Source: Ailurus styani (taxonomy: Eukaryota > Chordata > Mammalia > Carnivora > Ailuridae). Taken from it: 64,000 bases of DNA. Location: assembly GCA_002007465.1 (NCBI GenBank), contig LNAC01000339.1, forward strand, positions 620,001 through 684,000, given 5' to 3'. Below the pieces are notes generated by a model. The model saw only the letters and a list, made by a program, of their open reading frames with translations. It made no database searches and was not told where the DNA came from. Both the position numbers and the translations under genes were made by a program. Shown here piece after piece: positions 45,161 to 55,699 of the stretch (position 1 is its first letter; every line of letters begins with the position of its first letter).

Positions 45161-46334
45161 AATTTTCGTTTTTTATACTTTTCTATTAAGATGAGATGTC
45201 TATTAAGATGAATTTAGTTGACCTTTAAGTGTCAAAAAATAGCTAGTAAATACATACATATACCCTACATTTCACTTATTCTAAGACACTCATTCACCCT
45301 TCCCACATATTAACATCTTTGAAATCATGACACATCTTAAAATCCATGGACTCTTACACTTGTGGTCAGTCAGACAGTAGTGATGACATAGTTGTCCTTG
45401 CGTGTGCACGTACAAACCTCTTCCAAGCTATTCATATTTTTCTCATTTCACATGACTTATGTGCATTGTGAAAAATAAAAGCATGGAGTTTACTTGCCGT
45501 TTAAAATGTCTTCAACTGTTGCCCTAATATGCGATGTTAAAGTGAAATTATGAGTATTATATTCCTAAAAGACATTTAAAAAAAGAGCAAAAAGTATACC
45601 TTTGATATTTGTGGGACAAATGTTCACTTTTGGAAGAATTAATATTATTTTTTTCCAAAGCTATAACCAAGTACTTCATAAGATCTAACCAAAAAAGATA
45701 TAATTAATTGAAGATGTGTTGTTCATTACTGAAATATCTGTAATATAATTGTCTGTCATTTCCACACAGTGTAAATGAAGGCGGTAGACATTGGCAGATG
45801 CTTTGAATTAAATGGAAGAAATTTCAAAGTATGTGGAGCTGGTATTAATGACTCATATATCAGATGTAACTATTGTTATGTCATTTTATAGTAGTATTTA
45901 GGGTAAGTTCTTATCACTGCTAGTTCATAAAGGAAACATGTGTTTTACAATTAAATACAACTTGGAAATGGTGGATATGTAATACTCACTTTATCTGAAT
46001 TAATTCTTTATTGAAAAGTTAAGTTGCAAGATCATTATAACTCAGTATAGTACCCACTCAATCTTACATTGGTGTCAAAATCCTCAGCTGTCTTTAACAT
46101 CCAAATATTTGAGGTGATTTTTAATTTTGTACTATATATTAAATTCCTGTGTAAGTATAAGGAAGTAGTGTCATTCATCACCTTTGTTTCATTTTCTAGC
46201 CTGCAACTTATCTGAATTTATCAAATTATTTTCTAAGCTGGCATGATCTATTAAACTTTTCTATTTCTTTAGTCAAAGAAAATATAAAGTGGAAAAAGAA
46301 GAAAAAATGATAAACCAGAAAATATAGTATTATT
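45161..46334. other. single-copy DNA, nothing recognised
   Basis: No gene or repeat family recognised. A short direct repeat 'ctattaagatga' occurs twice at 45183-45212. Confidence 0.5.
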
Positions 46335-46556
46335 AAGAAATTAAGGGGCGCCTGGGTGGCTCAGTCGTTTGGTGTCTGCCTTCCACTTGGGTCATGATCC
46401 CCGGGTCCTGGGATCCAGCCTGCATCAGGCTCCCTGCTCAGTGGGAAACCTGCTTCTCCCTCTCCCACTCCCCCTGCTTGTGTTCCCTCTCTCACTGTGT
46501 CTCTCTCTGTCAAATAAATAAATAAAATCTTAAAAAAAAAAGAAAAAGAAAATAAA
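46335..46556 (+). mobile_element. Can-SINE, intermediate age
   Basis: Body 46345 to about 46541: GGGGCGCCTGGGTGGCTCAG, 'tcgtttggtgtctgccttcc', CT-rich middle, (AAAT)n and an A-rich tail broken by G. Flanks aagaaattaa and aagaaaataaa are compatible with a target-site duplication. Confidence 0.95.
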
Positions 46557-46559
46557 ATT

Positions 46560-47000
46560 GAGCATTCACTTTTATATAGGAGTAGGTTTGGCTACAGTGA
46601 TAGAAAACACTAAATAACAGTTGTGAAAAAAGACAGAAGCAACGCATTTTTTTTTTCCCAGCGGTAGGTGGTCCAAGGCTGATGTGATATTCCCGACTAT
46701 CACAGAACCAGGTTCCTTTTGCCTTGTTGGTAGGGTTTACGTTTTCCCTATCTGCAGCCACGTCATGGCTTAAGGTCCTTCCAGTTCCAATATCACACCT
46801 TGTTCTAGCCATCAAGAAAGAGGATGGGAAAGGAAGGAGTCATATGCTCTCCAAAGTTCCCAAATTGTCTTTTTCTTTCCCTGCACCTCCTATACTAAGG
46901 CCATAGTTTAGTCATATGTATGCCCCTAGCTATGAAGTAGGTGGAAATGTGGCCCTTATTTTGGGCAGGCATCTAAAAGTGGTTGAGTTTCAATAAAAAC
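46560..47000. mobile_element. probable ancient interspersed repeat, unnamed
   Basis: 'gctacagtgatagaaaacac', 'taaataacagttgtgaaaaa', then 'ggtaggtggtccaaggctga', 'cagaaccaggttccttttgc' and 'cagccacgtcatggcttaag' resemble a dispersed mammalian repeat whose copies read 'aagacagaagtttatttctc', 'gtccagggctgg' and 'cacccaggctcc'. Class not determined. A T-run (46648) marks the spot where that consensus is T-rich. Short frames on both strands are not genes. Confidence 0.5.
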
Positions 47001-47009
47001 AATAAACAA

Positions 47010-47218
47010 GGGGCACCTGGGTGGCTCAGTCAGTTAAGCCACTGCTTTCGGCTCAGGTCATGATCCCAGGGTCCTGGGATCGAGTCCCACATCCGGTTCC
47101 CTCCTCGGCGGAGAGCCTGCTTCTCCCTCTCTCTCTCTCTCTCTCTGCCTGCCTCTCTACCTGCTTGTGCTCTCTATCTCTATGTCAAATAAATAAATTT
47201 TAAAATAATTAAAAAAAA
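47010..47218 (+). mobile_element. Can-SINE, older subfamily
   Basis: GGGGCACCTGGGTGGCTCAG head, 'tcagttaagccactgctttc', CT-rich middle with (CT)8, tail CAAATAAATAAATTTTAAAA. It abuts the L1 tail that follows, so the target-site duplication is unclear. Confidence 0.94.
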
Positions 47219-47221
47219 TAA

Positions 47222-47362
47222 AAAGTGGGGATACTTGTGATAAACAGTGGGCGTTGTATGTAAATGATGAACCACTGATTTCTACTCCTGAAACCAATAT
47301 GGCACTGTATGTTCACTAATTTTAAATAAAAATTTGAAAACAAACAAACAAACAAACAAACA
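47222..47362 (+). mobile_element. L1 3' terminal fragment with (AAAC)n tail
   Basis: 'gtgataaacagtgggcgttg', 'tatgtaaatgatgaaccact', 'ctactcctgaaaccaatatg' and 'ttttaaataaaaatttgaaa' are the last part of the carnivore L1 3' UTR, followed by five AAAC units. Confidence 0.88.
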
Positions 47363-47604
47363 TTCCTCGCAGGGGGTGGGGAATGGAGATACTTTTTCAG
47401 CCTAAGGAGAGAACTGGCTGGGGAAATGGCAGCAGCCTCAGCCTCACCCTCCCATCAATCACAGGAAATCCTTTGGCCCCCAGTAGAGCAATGGCATATT
47501 AGACTTTGGAAGAGAAAGCTTTTTTTTCTTATTTTGCTTAAAATGTTGGAGATGAATATAATATTAATTTACCACCAGGGTGTAGTTTTTTTTTTTTTAC
47601 ACGT
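47363..47604. other. single-copy DNA
   Basis: Includes a short GC-richer patch (47375-47490). The 71-codon frame beginning MAAASASPSHQSQ has an Ala/Ser-rich start but runs into the SINE T-tract, and no exon can be supported. Confidence 0.4.
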
Positions 47605-47800
47605 CTTTTTTTTTTTTAAGATTTTTTTTTTTTTAATTTGACAGAGAGAGATTACAAGTAGACAGAGAGGCAGGCAGAGAGAGGAGGAAGCAGGCTCCCT
47701 GATGAGCAGGGAACCCGATGCAGGGCTTGATCCCAGGACCCTAAGATCATGACCTGAGCCAAAGGCAGAGGCTTTAACCCACTGAGCCACCCAGGCGCCC
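47605..47800 (-). mobile_element. Can-SINE, mustelid-type
   Basis: Double T-run, 'aatttgacagagagagatta', GA block, 'aggctttaacccactgagcc', head CACCCAGGCGCCC ending at 47800. Target-site duplication not clear. It is followed after about 52 bases by a plus-strand SINE. Confidence 0.95.
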
Positions 47801-47841
47801 TGAAATAAACTTAAACTTAAAACAAATATAACATAATTAAG

Positions 47842-48056
47842 AATTTCCTTTGGGGGTTGCCTGGGTGGCTCAGTCGTTAAGCAACTGCTTTCAGCTCAGG
47901 TCAAGATCCCAGGGTCCTGGGATTGAGCCCGACATAGGGTTCCCTGTGCAAGAAGCCTGCTTCTTTCTCCCCCACTTCCCCTCTTGTGTTCCCTTTCTCG
48001 CTGTCCCTGTCTCTGTCAAATAAATAAATAAAATCTTAAAAAAAAATTTTCTTTGG
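47842..48056 (+). mobile_element. Can-SINE, older subfamily
   Basis: Body 47853-48045: GGGGTTGCCTGGGTGGCTCA, 'tcgttaagcaactgctttca', CT-rich middle, (AAAT)n tail. Flanks aatttcctttg (47842-47852) and attttctttgg (48046-48056) form a worn target-site duplication. Confidence 0.92.
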
Positions 48057-48502
48057 TACTCTTAACCTCTCCCCAAAATGCTTCCTTCATTGGCATAAGA
48101 CAGTTTTTTAGATTGTATCATTTGGAGGAAGGCAAAGGCAGGGAGTGGGTGAAAGTGAGGGAGAGAGAAGACACTAACAAATTTACTGAAAGCTAATGCT
48201 GGAAATCCCTTTGGGTTATGCCTACGCAACTGCTCTCAGTTTTCCTCAAATTTAATTCACCACCATCACAACAACAAGAAAAATTGCATCTTGGTGTTGA
48301 TCTTTAAGACATAGTATATAACGCCTTATAATTCAGTGCTCACATAAGGTACACAATATTTTATGTATGCAGTTATGAAGGGTATGGTCATTCCTAATTC
48401 TACTTGTATTTCTAGGAATTTCACATAGGATATGTTCCCCAGATATTATGATACAGAGTAATAAAGCTGTGTAGGTGTTAGGTCACCCTCCCTACTCCAC
48501 CC

Positions 48503-48504
<2 letters not shown>
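48057..48504. other. single-copy DNA, nothing recognised
   Basis: An AATAAA-type hexamer (GTAATAAAG near 48459) lies about 40 bases before the following A-run. No coding similarity upstream was recognised. Confidence 0.4.

Positions 48505-48535
<31 letters not shown>
48505..48535. repeat. (A)31 homopolymer
   Basis: 31 uninterrupted A residues directly after a C-rich stretch (CCACCCGC). Unlike the other A-runs here it is not the tail of a recognised SINE or L1. Confidence 0.95.
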
Positions 48536-48539
<4 letters not shown>

Positions 48540-48751
48540 TAACTTTATCTTGTAGGGCTTTTCAGAAATTTACAATCAAATATTTTGTCTTTATTCCATG
48601 TTTCTATAAAAAATATATCATTTTTATTCTCTCAGATTTAAGTCTTTGGGTTTCTCTTTGCCACATTGCTAGTTTTCAAGCTAATATACTACATAATCTG
48701 GTAAGAAAAATAATCTGAGTTATATAGTTATGAATAATTTTAATTAAAATT

Positions 48752-48966
48752 AACATAGATTTTAAAAAATATTTATTTACTTGGATTGCACAGGTGGTGG
48801 GGGAGTTGAGGGGCACATGGGAGGGAGAGAGAGAATCTTAAGTAGGCTCCACGCTCAGTGTGGCCTTGATCAGGGCTTGATCTTAGAGCCTTGAGATCAT
48901 GACCTGAGCCAAAATCAAGAGTCGTATGCTTGACCAGCTGAGTCACCCAGGCACCCCAACATAGAT
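48752..48966 (-). mobile_element. Can-SINE, old, with G-rich body
   Basis: Body 48761-48957: TTTTAAAAAATATTTATTTA tail, then a G-rich body unlike the usual GA repeat, 'ccttgagatcatgacctgag', head ending 'gtcacccaggcacccc'. Flanks aacatagat (48752-48760 and 48958-48966) are an exact short target-site duplication. Confidence 0.92.
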
Positions 48967-49234
48967 ATCTTTTAAAAATTTTATGTGTGGTATCTAAAAA
49001 TGGGGAAGCACTTTAGGTCTATCACCCCGAAGAAACTAATTTATCTGAACTTTGTAGTGGAAATTAGGAATGGGTTGCTAGAGCCACAAGTGGTAAAATT
49101 TGAAATCATTAGGAAATGCTGGAAGCAACACTAAGAGCAGAGACTTTTCACTCTCGAAGTGATAGATTCCCTTTTCTAAAGTACTTTGGTGGTGGTTGTT
49201 TAACAATATAATAGTGAGCCTTCTTCAATTAGGC
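48967..49234. other. single-copy DNA, nothing recognised
   Basis: No feature recognised. Confidence 0.4.
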
Positions 49235-49335
49235 CAGTAGCCTATTATAGTGGCTAAGCTTGGATACTGAATGCAGTGCTGTGTATCCTTGATAAATCCC
49301 TGTGCCTCATTGTCATGATGGTACACTGATATGTT
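49235..49335 (+). mobile_element. MIR fragment
   Basis: 'attatagtggctaagcttgg', 'atactgaatgcagtgctgtg' and 'aatccctgtgcctcattgtc' follow MIR sense order from its 5' tRNA-like region, with a shortened core. Confidence 0.6.
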
Positions 49336-50770
49336 GACAACGTGTCATCATCAGGTATGCGCATGAGAGAGAAGTTCCTTTAGAACTTGTAGAAGATACA
49401 ATATACTGCACATGTACTCCACTACCTCTATTGGATGCATGTTGATCACTCCATACAGCATTCTCCCCATTTGGGATTCATTTTCATGGCTTCCAGTGCA
49501 TGGGAGGGAGGTGAAAACACCTGAAAAAACGTGAAAATGCAATTAGGAACCCTGAGAAGCTCTTTTTGCCATTCACATGGCACATGGTCAGAGACTAAAA
49601 TCTTCAGAACAAAAGAGAGAAAGAAAAGAAACTTAAAAACCCCTGTGTAAAAGGCAAATTGAGCTTCCCCAAATCCTAACCAGTTCATGTCTATCAGAAG
49701 CTTTCATGATACCAGCATCTTCCCATGTGCTGAAATAAACAGTCTTTACCATGAGGTTGGGGAGTTCCTAGTCAACTCCCTGTTTAGTATTTCTCTGGAA
49801 GACTGAATGTGTAATCTTGCTTATGCTCTAGCTCTGAGTTAGACAATTGATTTTCATGTTTTTGAGAGAACCAGCTAGGGAATCTTGGCAACTTCCCTGA
49901 ACATGTTTGCTCTGCACTTTGACTCTAACAGGGATTACTCCCTGATACGTTCCCTACTTTTGAGACTGAAAGCTGGATGGTCAATAAAGTATTTATTTAG
50001 AATAGCATGTTACCACTAAGAATAAAAACTTGTCATTTCTTTTATCCTGTTATTTACTACTTTATATAAAGATCCTGGCTCTCTATCACTTGCCATCTGA
50101 TATGTGTATGTAGAGAGGGCTAGGCTTTGTGGCTCTCTAACACTTATCTTTGTCTAGTAAAGAAATAGGCCCCTCTTTTCATGTATACAGAGAAGTTGTA
50201 AGAGAGATCAACATTTGAACACATATTAATGCCTTTTATTGTGTTCAAATACTTCCTTTTACAATTTCAAGTGATGGACTGAATTTCCTGCTGATTTTAG
50301 TGTTTGCCATTTCTGCATTCTTTTCAGATTTTCATAATGCTATTAAAATATTTAACTTAGGTATGCTATTCTTTATCTTGATAGGGATGATGCTCATTGA
50401 AGTAAAGTAGTGAAATAATACCTGAGGCCAATATCATTAATAATTTTGATATTATCATTAGATTTTGTATTCACCAAGTGTGCCTTCATATTATGATGGT
50501 AAACCCTTAGAGTTGGTGGATAGAGTTGAGTTCCAGAGATTGAAAATGGTATATGGTAGATATGTTCTCAGGATTGTAATTTGACCTGTGATTCCAATCT
50601 ATATGTGATCGAAAATAAACTATTTTAACAAAATATACATATAATTTTCTAAAGTGAAAAAATACCATGTAATCTAAGAATAAATAAACATATTTCATGA
50701 AAAAATAATATCCCTGATACTGAGTTAGAAGAAGAATTAAATCACATTTCTGGCCTTAAAATATAGTTTT
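49336..50770. other. 1.4 kb single-copy DNA, nothing recognised
   Basis: 49300-49950 is of moderate complexity. An 11-bp perfect inverted repeat (ATTTGAACACA 50213-50223, TGTGTTCAAAT 50240-50250) is present. Open frames of 63-80 codons on the minus strand show no domain. Confidence 0.45.
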
Positions 50771-50877
50771 ACCTTTTTTTTTTTTCCTTAGTGGGCTCTA
50801 TGCCCAATGTGGTGCTCGAATTCATGATCCCGAGATCAAGAATTGCATACTCTACCAATTAAGCTAGCCAGGCTTCC
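50771..50877 (-). mobile_element. Can-SINE relic
   Basis: T-run then 'tagtgggctctatgcccaat', 'gtggtgctcgaattcatgat', 'cccgagatcaagaattgcat' and a head remnant 'aagctagccaggcttcccta'. About half length and the most diverged SINE in the window. Confidence 0.75.
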
Positions 50878-52129
50878 CTAATATTACTTTTTAAGGATCC
50901 TATATGTGAAATTCTTTGATGCCAAAAATCTCAGCAATATGGGTGCTTAGAAGGAGTAATAGAAAAATGTAGTTCATAAATTTCCTGTTTTGAGTCTCAA
51001 AGATATCAGCTTTAAAGAAATATTATGAATTATGTACCAATTTTTCTGATCCTTTATGTTGCATTATATATGTATTGATTATCAAAATTTTTATGTACTG
51101 GAATTTTCTTGATTATTCCTTATGAAATTATTGCAAAGATATACAAGGGAAAACATGTTTTGTTTTTCAATTATGAAACATCCTAATACCCATGTTACCT
51201 TGATGAAAGAGAAAAAAATAAAAGCAATACACATTCAATTATCTGAAAAAATTAATGTTTCTATTGTCTTACAATACTTGCTCATTTTATGTGAGGCACA
51301 GAAAGGTTAAGTATATTCTTAAAGCTCAAAGTTAGTATTTCCATCATATTTCTCATAGAGTTTCTTCCTCGTAATGTCCAAAAGACATAGACTGGAAATG
51401 AATGTTCTTTTCTTTTAAAAATGTGTCAAATATTGTTGATGTACTGAATAGGAATAATGAACAAGAGAGGTGTAACCAGGCCACCTATAACCTTATACAT
51501 AGAGAAAAAAACCTATAAAAAGCAGGATATTGAACTGAGGGGAAACTATCCTACCACCCAATGCTAGACTCTCTGGGCACTTATAAGAAATCTGGATAAG
51601 ATAAAACCTATAATCCATAAACTATAATCTGGTAAATCAAAAGCACCATCCAAAAAACTCACCACTCTAATTTGGCAATACCCAATTTGATGTAATAGTG
51701 GTAATTTGTGGAATATTTAAAGCTTAATTAGTTTTTTAGTTACATAAGTGAAATATTATTCTTTTTACTGAATCATTGCAAAGAATATGTTTCATAAAGA
51801 CAAGTACATATGCCCTCCTAGACTATAATTTACATTTTTAATATTTGTAATTTGCAATTAACACTATCACTTGCCTTTTATATAGAAAAGCGTACTGAAT
51901 CAGAACTCTTAAAATTTTAAGAAAAAAATCCATATTTTGTAATGTTCTTCCTAGAGTATATTATACTGTGATGTATTTTACTATCTGCCAAAACTGCTCT
52001 CTTTTACAGCAGAAGATAAATTGATCTTTATCTCTGAGCAGTGCCTTTTCGCCATAGCCAGTGGGATTCAATACCACTGATTCTTTTTACAATCTTGGTT
52101 TAGAAAATTAAAGAAACTCAAGTAGCACT
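50878..52129. other. AT-rich single-copy DNA, nothing recognised
   Basis: 51460-51700 is purine- and A-rich with no recognised family. Nothing else seen. Confidence 0.45.
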
Positions 52130-52320
52130 GCTGCAATCCATTCATGGCTAATACATCTTGTCTCGCATGACTGAGGACAAGTGCCCTCCAGATTAAATTT
52201 TGCTGCTCAGCACCCAGCATTTTCATAAAATATAGTCCTTACATAGCTCCATGAATATCCCAAGCATGTGGTTTAATTTAAACCAACATGCTTGAGTCAC
52301 CCATTTAAATAAAATGTTTG
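52130..52320. promoter_or_regulatory. weak candidate regulatory block containing a palindrome
   Basis: Complex unique DNA ('gctgcaatccattcatggct', 'gcatgactgaggacaagtgc', 'ctgctcagcacccagcattt') less AT-rich than its flanks, ending in the 34-bp palindrome. TGACTGAG-like and CATGTG strings could bind bZIP or bHLH factors. Conservation untested. Confidence 0.25.
52261..52294. repeat. 34-bp near-perfect palindrome
   Basis: Left arm CAAGCATGTGGTTTAA (52261-52276), one spacer T (52277), right arm TTAAACCAACATGCTTG (52278-52294). The right arm is the exact reverse complement of the left with one extra A. All 16 left-arm bases pair. Confidence 0.95.
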
Positions 52321-52938
52321 TAATGTTCCAAAACTATTTTATAAATGCAGGTTCTTAAAATAAAACAAGCAAACGCTATAATTTCAAATGAGATAAAACA
52401 ATATCTATACTCAATGATAAGCAGAAAGATCTTCGGGGAGGATGACCTGAGTTATCTTAGGGACTAGATATTTGTTTCTGATTATTGATTTTTGAAAGAA
52501 GATAATGGCACTGACCACTGGACTACAAGTCCCTTTACGTCCTGGACCAGCCTACCTGGTTCCCTGTCCACATGACCAAAACAGCAGAGCTACCATTGAG
52601 ATGAATGGCCCAGCAAAATGTTACTTTCCTGCAATGCTCTCTGTAGGCTGCATGCTGTCCTATTTTCAATCACAGTTTAATACATGTTTTGATAAAATTT
52701 ATTCATAAGAATGATAATTTGTGTGTCAGTTTGGTAAGGATAAATAAGAGAAAAAAGAGATTGGAGAATGTGTAAAGATGGTTCCCACTAGGAAATTACT
52801 TACTGTGATAAATACATGTAACGTACGGATGGTTTTTATTTTAAAGAAACATATCCTGAAATCTAAGGAGGATTTTAGACGTTTATATTCTCATTAAAAC
52901 AAACCAATTGAGATAAGCATCTGATGCTACAAGTTTCT

Positions 52939-52941
<3 letters not shown>
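52321..52941. other. single-copy DNA, nothing recognised
   Basis: A 67-codon frame (52505-52708) has a Pro-rich N-terminus but no recognisable domain or splice context. Confidence 0.45.

Positions 52942-52987
<46 letters not shown>
52942..52987. repeat. (GT)23 microsatellite
   Basis: 46 bases of perfect GT dinucleotide, the longest pure dinucleotide run apart from the CT tract. Alternating purine-pyrimidine DNA able to form Z-DNA and probably length-polymorphic. Confidence 0.98.
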
Positions 52988-52989
<2 letters not shown>

Positions 52990-54328
52990 ATTTTGGTCTC
53001 AACCTAATCCATCAGATAATGCCTCATAATAATAAAAAATTACTTTAGGACCTATTCATGGAAATTTTGACCACATGGAAACAATGACAGGATCAAAATG
53101 AACCTAAAATTATAAGTCCACACTCTGAAATGTGTGCATAATAATAATATCCTATAAGTCAGTTGGAGGGACAGTGTGATCTCTATTAGGAGAATACTAG
53201 TAGAATATTATGCATCTAGGACCTAGTACGTGTGCTGGGAACTTTAGGGGAATCACATCAAATGATCTGTATGCATAGGGGTTCTTAGTTCCAAGTCAAT
53301 ATGTAAAGTTTTAGATAAAGACATTCACTAACATGGAGAAAGAAATATGACGTGGAGAAAAAATATAAAATTAATTGAGCCATTTACACATAGTTGAGAG
53401 TTCAAAGTCATGAAAATGATAAAAAAAATACATAGCAGAATCTATATATCATAAAAACTAAATAAAGAAAAATTTAATGGGTTGAAGTGCTTTAATTATT
53501 GTCTAGCATATGTATTGTCATATATCAAAATTTTAAATTATTTTTATGAAAATATAAAAAATTTAAGTAATATTCTACCTAATGGAGTGGTGGGTAATTT
53601 ATTTCCAAAGAACAATTAAGTGACTCTAGCTATTTTCATCATGCATCATTATTGGTCAGCTATCTGTTTACGTTAACAGACATATACTTTCTTTCCTCTA
53701 TAAAAAGTTTAACCAAAATGTTAATTTTACAGACATATTTGATTATGTTATATTAACATAATAGAAAACAAAATTAAATTGAAATGAATGTTTAGGCAAA
53801 CCATTTTTTTGTTGGCAAGAAGTAAAAATATGTGATTATCTGTCTGCATTATGGATTAACAAAACTATTTTTTTAATTTTAATGGAATAATAAATATCTG
53901 AATGAATATTCATATATATAAAGCCATGTTTCTATTTTAGTTACTTTATTAAAGGCAATTCATTAGTAATTATCAGCAAGCATTTTCACAGATTTAGCAT
54001 TTATCAAGTTATTTCATGTAAATTATATTCTAGACTCTCACAGAAACCTGCATAGAGTTATTACATTAACTATGTTCTGTATGAACATGTACACATACAC
54101 CCCTAAACACATACAGAGCTGAGGCTTTGGGTGGGTTGTTAAATACACTTTCCCAAGAAAATATACATGATATTTTGTATAGTTGCAACATACATCTATT
54201 TATTTGGACTCTACTCATTCATTTTTACTTAACATAGCTACATTTGACCAACGGACTTCAAATTTCCCATTCATGTGTAATTTATATTGGCCAATGTGCC
54301 AATTTTTTTATTTTATTAATAACATATT
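52988..54328. other. AT-rich single-copy DNA, nothing recognised
   Basis: No gene or repeat family recognised over 1.3 kb. Confidence 0.5.
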
Positions 54329-54556
54329 TAAACATTTCTTTCTATTTTTTTAAAGATTTTATTTATATATTTGACAGAGAGAGAGACAATAAGAGAGGAA
54401 ACACAGTCAAGGCGAGTGTCAGAGGGAGAAGCAGGCTTCCTGCTGAGTAGGGAGCCTGGATCCAGGGGCTCCATCCCAGGACCCCGGGAACGTGATCTGA
54501 GCCAAAGGCAGATGCCTAAAGGCTGAGCCACATAGGCTCCCCTAAACATTTTTTAA
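54329..54556 (-). mobile_element. Can-SINE, older subfamily
   Basis: Body about 54345-54542: TTTTTTAAAGATTTTATTTA, 'gagagagagacaataagaga', 'caggcttcctgctgagtagg', 'gggaacgtgatctgagccaa', head 'gagccacataggctcccc'. Flanks taaacatttctt and taaacatttttt are the likely target-site duplication. Confidence 0.92.
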
Positions 54557-54959
54557 TTTATGGAGGCAAAAATTCTAAGACAATGACTTCTTAATGCTAT
54601 GAATTAAAGAAACAATTGAGGATTGGGAAATGAAGAGAGAGAAAATAAATGGAAAGACACAGTCTGCACATTTTACCATCTGATCTGATAGTAAAAACAC
54701 AGATGAGGTCTTTAAATCAGAGGGACCCGCCTTTGATTCTTTTTCAACTTCTTAAAAAGCATATATACTTTTTTAGCAAGTGATTTGGGGAATACAGTCT
54801 TGTATCATGAACAATTTGATACCAGTTCTTATTATATGTCTTTCATTATTATAGTCATATGCTTTGTAGGAAGAAGAACGTGTAAAACATGAAAATTAAT
54901 ATTTCTCAATGTAACCTCTACCTTCTTATGCAGGTTATAATGTATGGTTTTAATAATCC
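54557..54959. other. single-copy DNA, nothing recognised
   Basis: No feature recognised. Confidence 0.4.
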
Positions 54960-55330
54960 AATCATTAAACAAACACCATTTATCCAAGGCCTGCTTTGGA
55001 TGTCCATAAGACTAGTTGCTCAGAATAGAAAGATGAACAAAATGCATCTAAGCATTTTAGAGCTCATTGTCAAGAGTGGAAAACATATATGCAGTGAAGG
55101 AAGTTTAAGACAACACTATTTGGGAGCCCAGAACAGAGGTAGACCACAGAATGGGGACGTCAAGAAGACTTTAAAGATCAGATTCCTGAGTTGTGTTTTA
55201 AAAAATAAAGTGGAATTTTCTAGATGCTGAGGGAAAGAGTGTGAAGTTAGTGTGAATAAACTGAAAGAGGTGAGAAATAGTGTGAAATTTCAAGCACGTC
55301 TGTGGTATTTCATAGTAAATTGAGTGTAAG
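54960..55330 (+). mobile_element. ancient repeat (same unnamed family as at 11800)
   Basis: 'accatttatccaaggcctgc', 'gaaagatgaacaaaatgcat', 'ctaagcattttagagctcat', 'tttaagacaacactatttgg' and 'aagcacgtctgtggtatttc' type phrases parallel the family order. The family reads tattgagcacc, then cagtgaacaaaac, then catggagctcacattc. The 113-codon frame at 54889-55230 lies in it and is not a known protein. Confidence 0.45.
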
Positions 55331-55699
55331 GAAGAAGAAAGGGAAGAATTGCTACATTGTATTGCTTTTGAGAGAGAACATTCCAAAAAGGAGCCCATAG
55401 TCAAAAACACAACTATATACTTAAAAGGAAGTTACACTAATCAATTTTTATAATGTGATAAAAAGTACAATTTATCATTTTGGATAGAGAAACTGTTTTC
55501 CTAGAGCTAAAAAAAAGAGGTAGTGGGCATTGAGCTGGGTGTTGGCAAACTATTAAAAGTGAATTGTCCAATGTGCTACACTTATAAAATATCATGTTTT
55601 CGTGTCAGGCTATGAGGGAAATTCTCAGTGCCTAACGAACATGTATTTGTGGACCTAAGAGCAGATATTGAAGAAAGAGGAGTGTTAAGAATTAATTCC
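55331..55699. other. single-copy DNA, nothing recognised
   Basis: No feature recognised. Confidence 0.4.

Noticed and set aside
47370..47390. GGGGG-T-GGGG stretch as a quadruplex
   Set aside because: Only two G-runs are present.
51470..51700. Possible nuclear mitochondrial insertion (A-rich, low-G plus strand)
   Set aside because: No mitochondrial gene phrase could be matched. Base bias alone is insufficient.
54889..55230. 113-codon plus-strand frame
   Set aside because: It overlaps an ancient repeat, with no recognisable domain, promoter or splice context.
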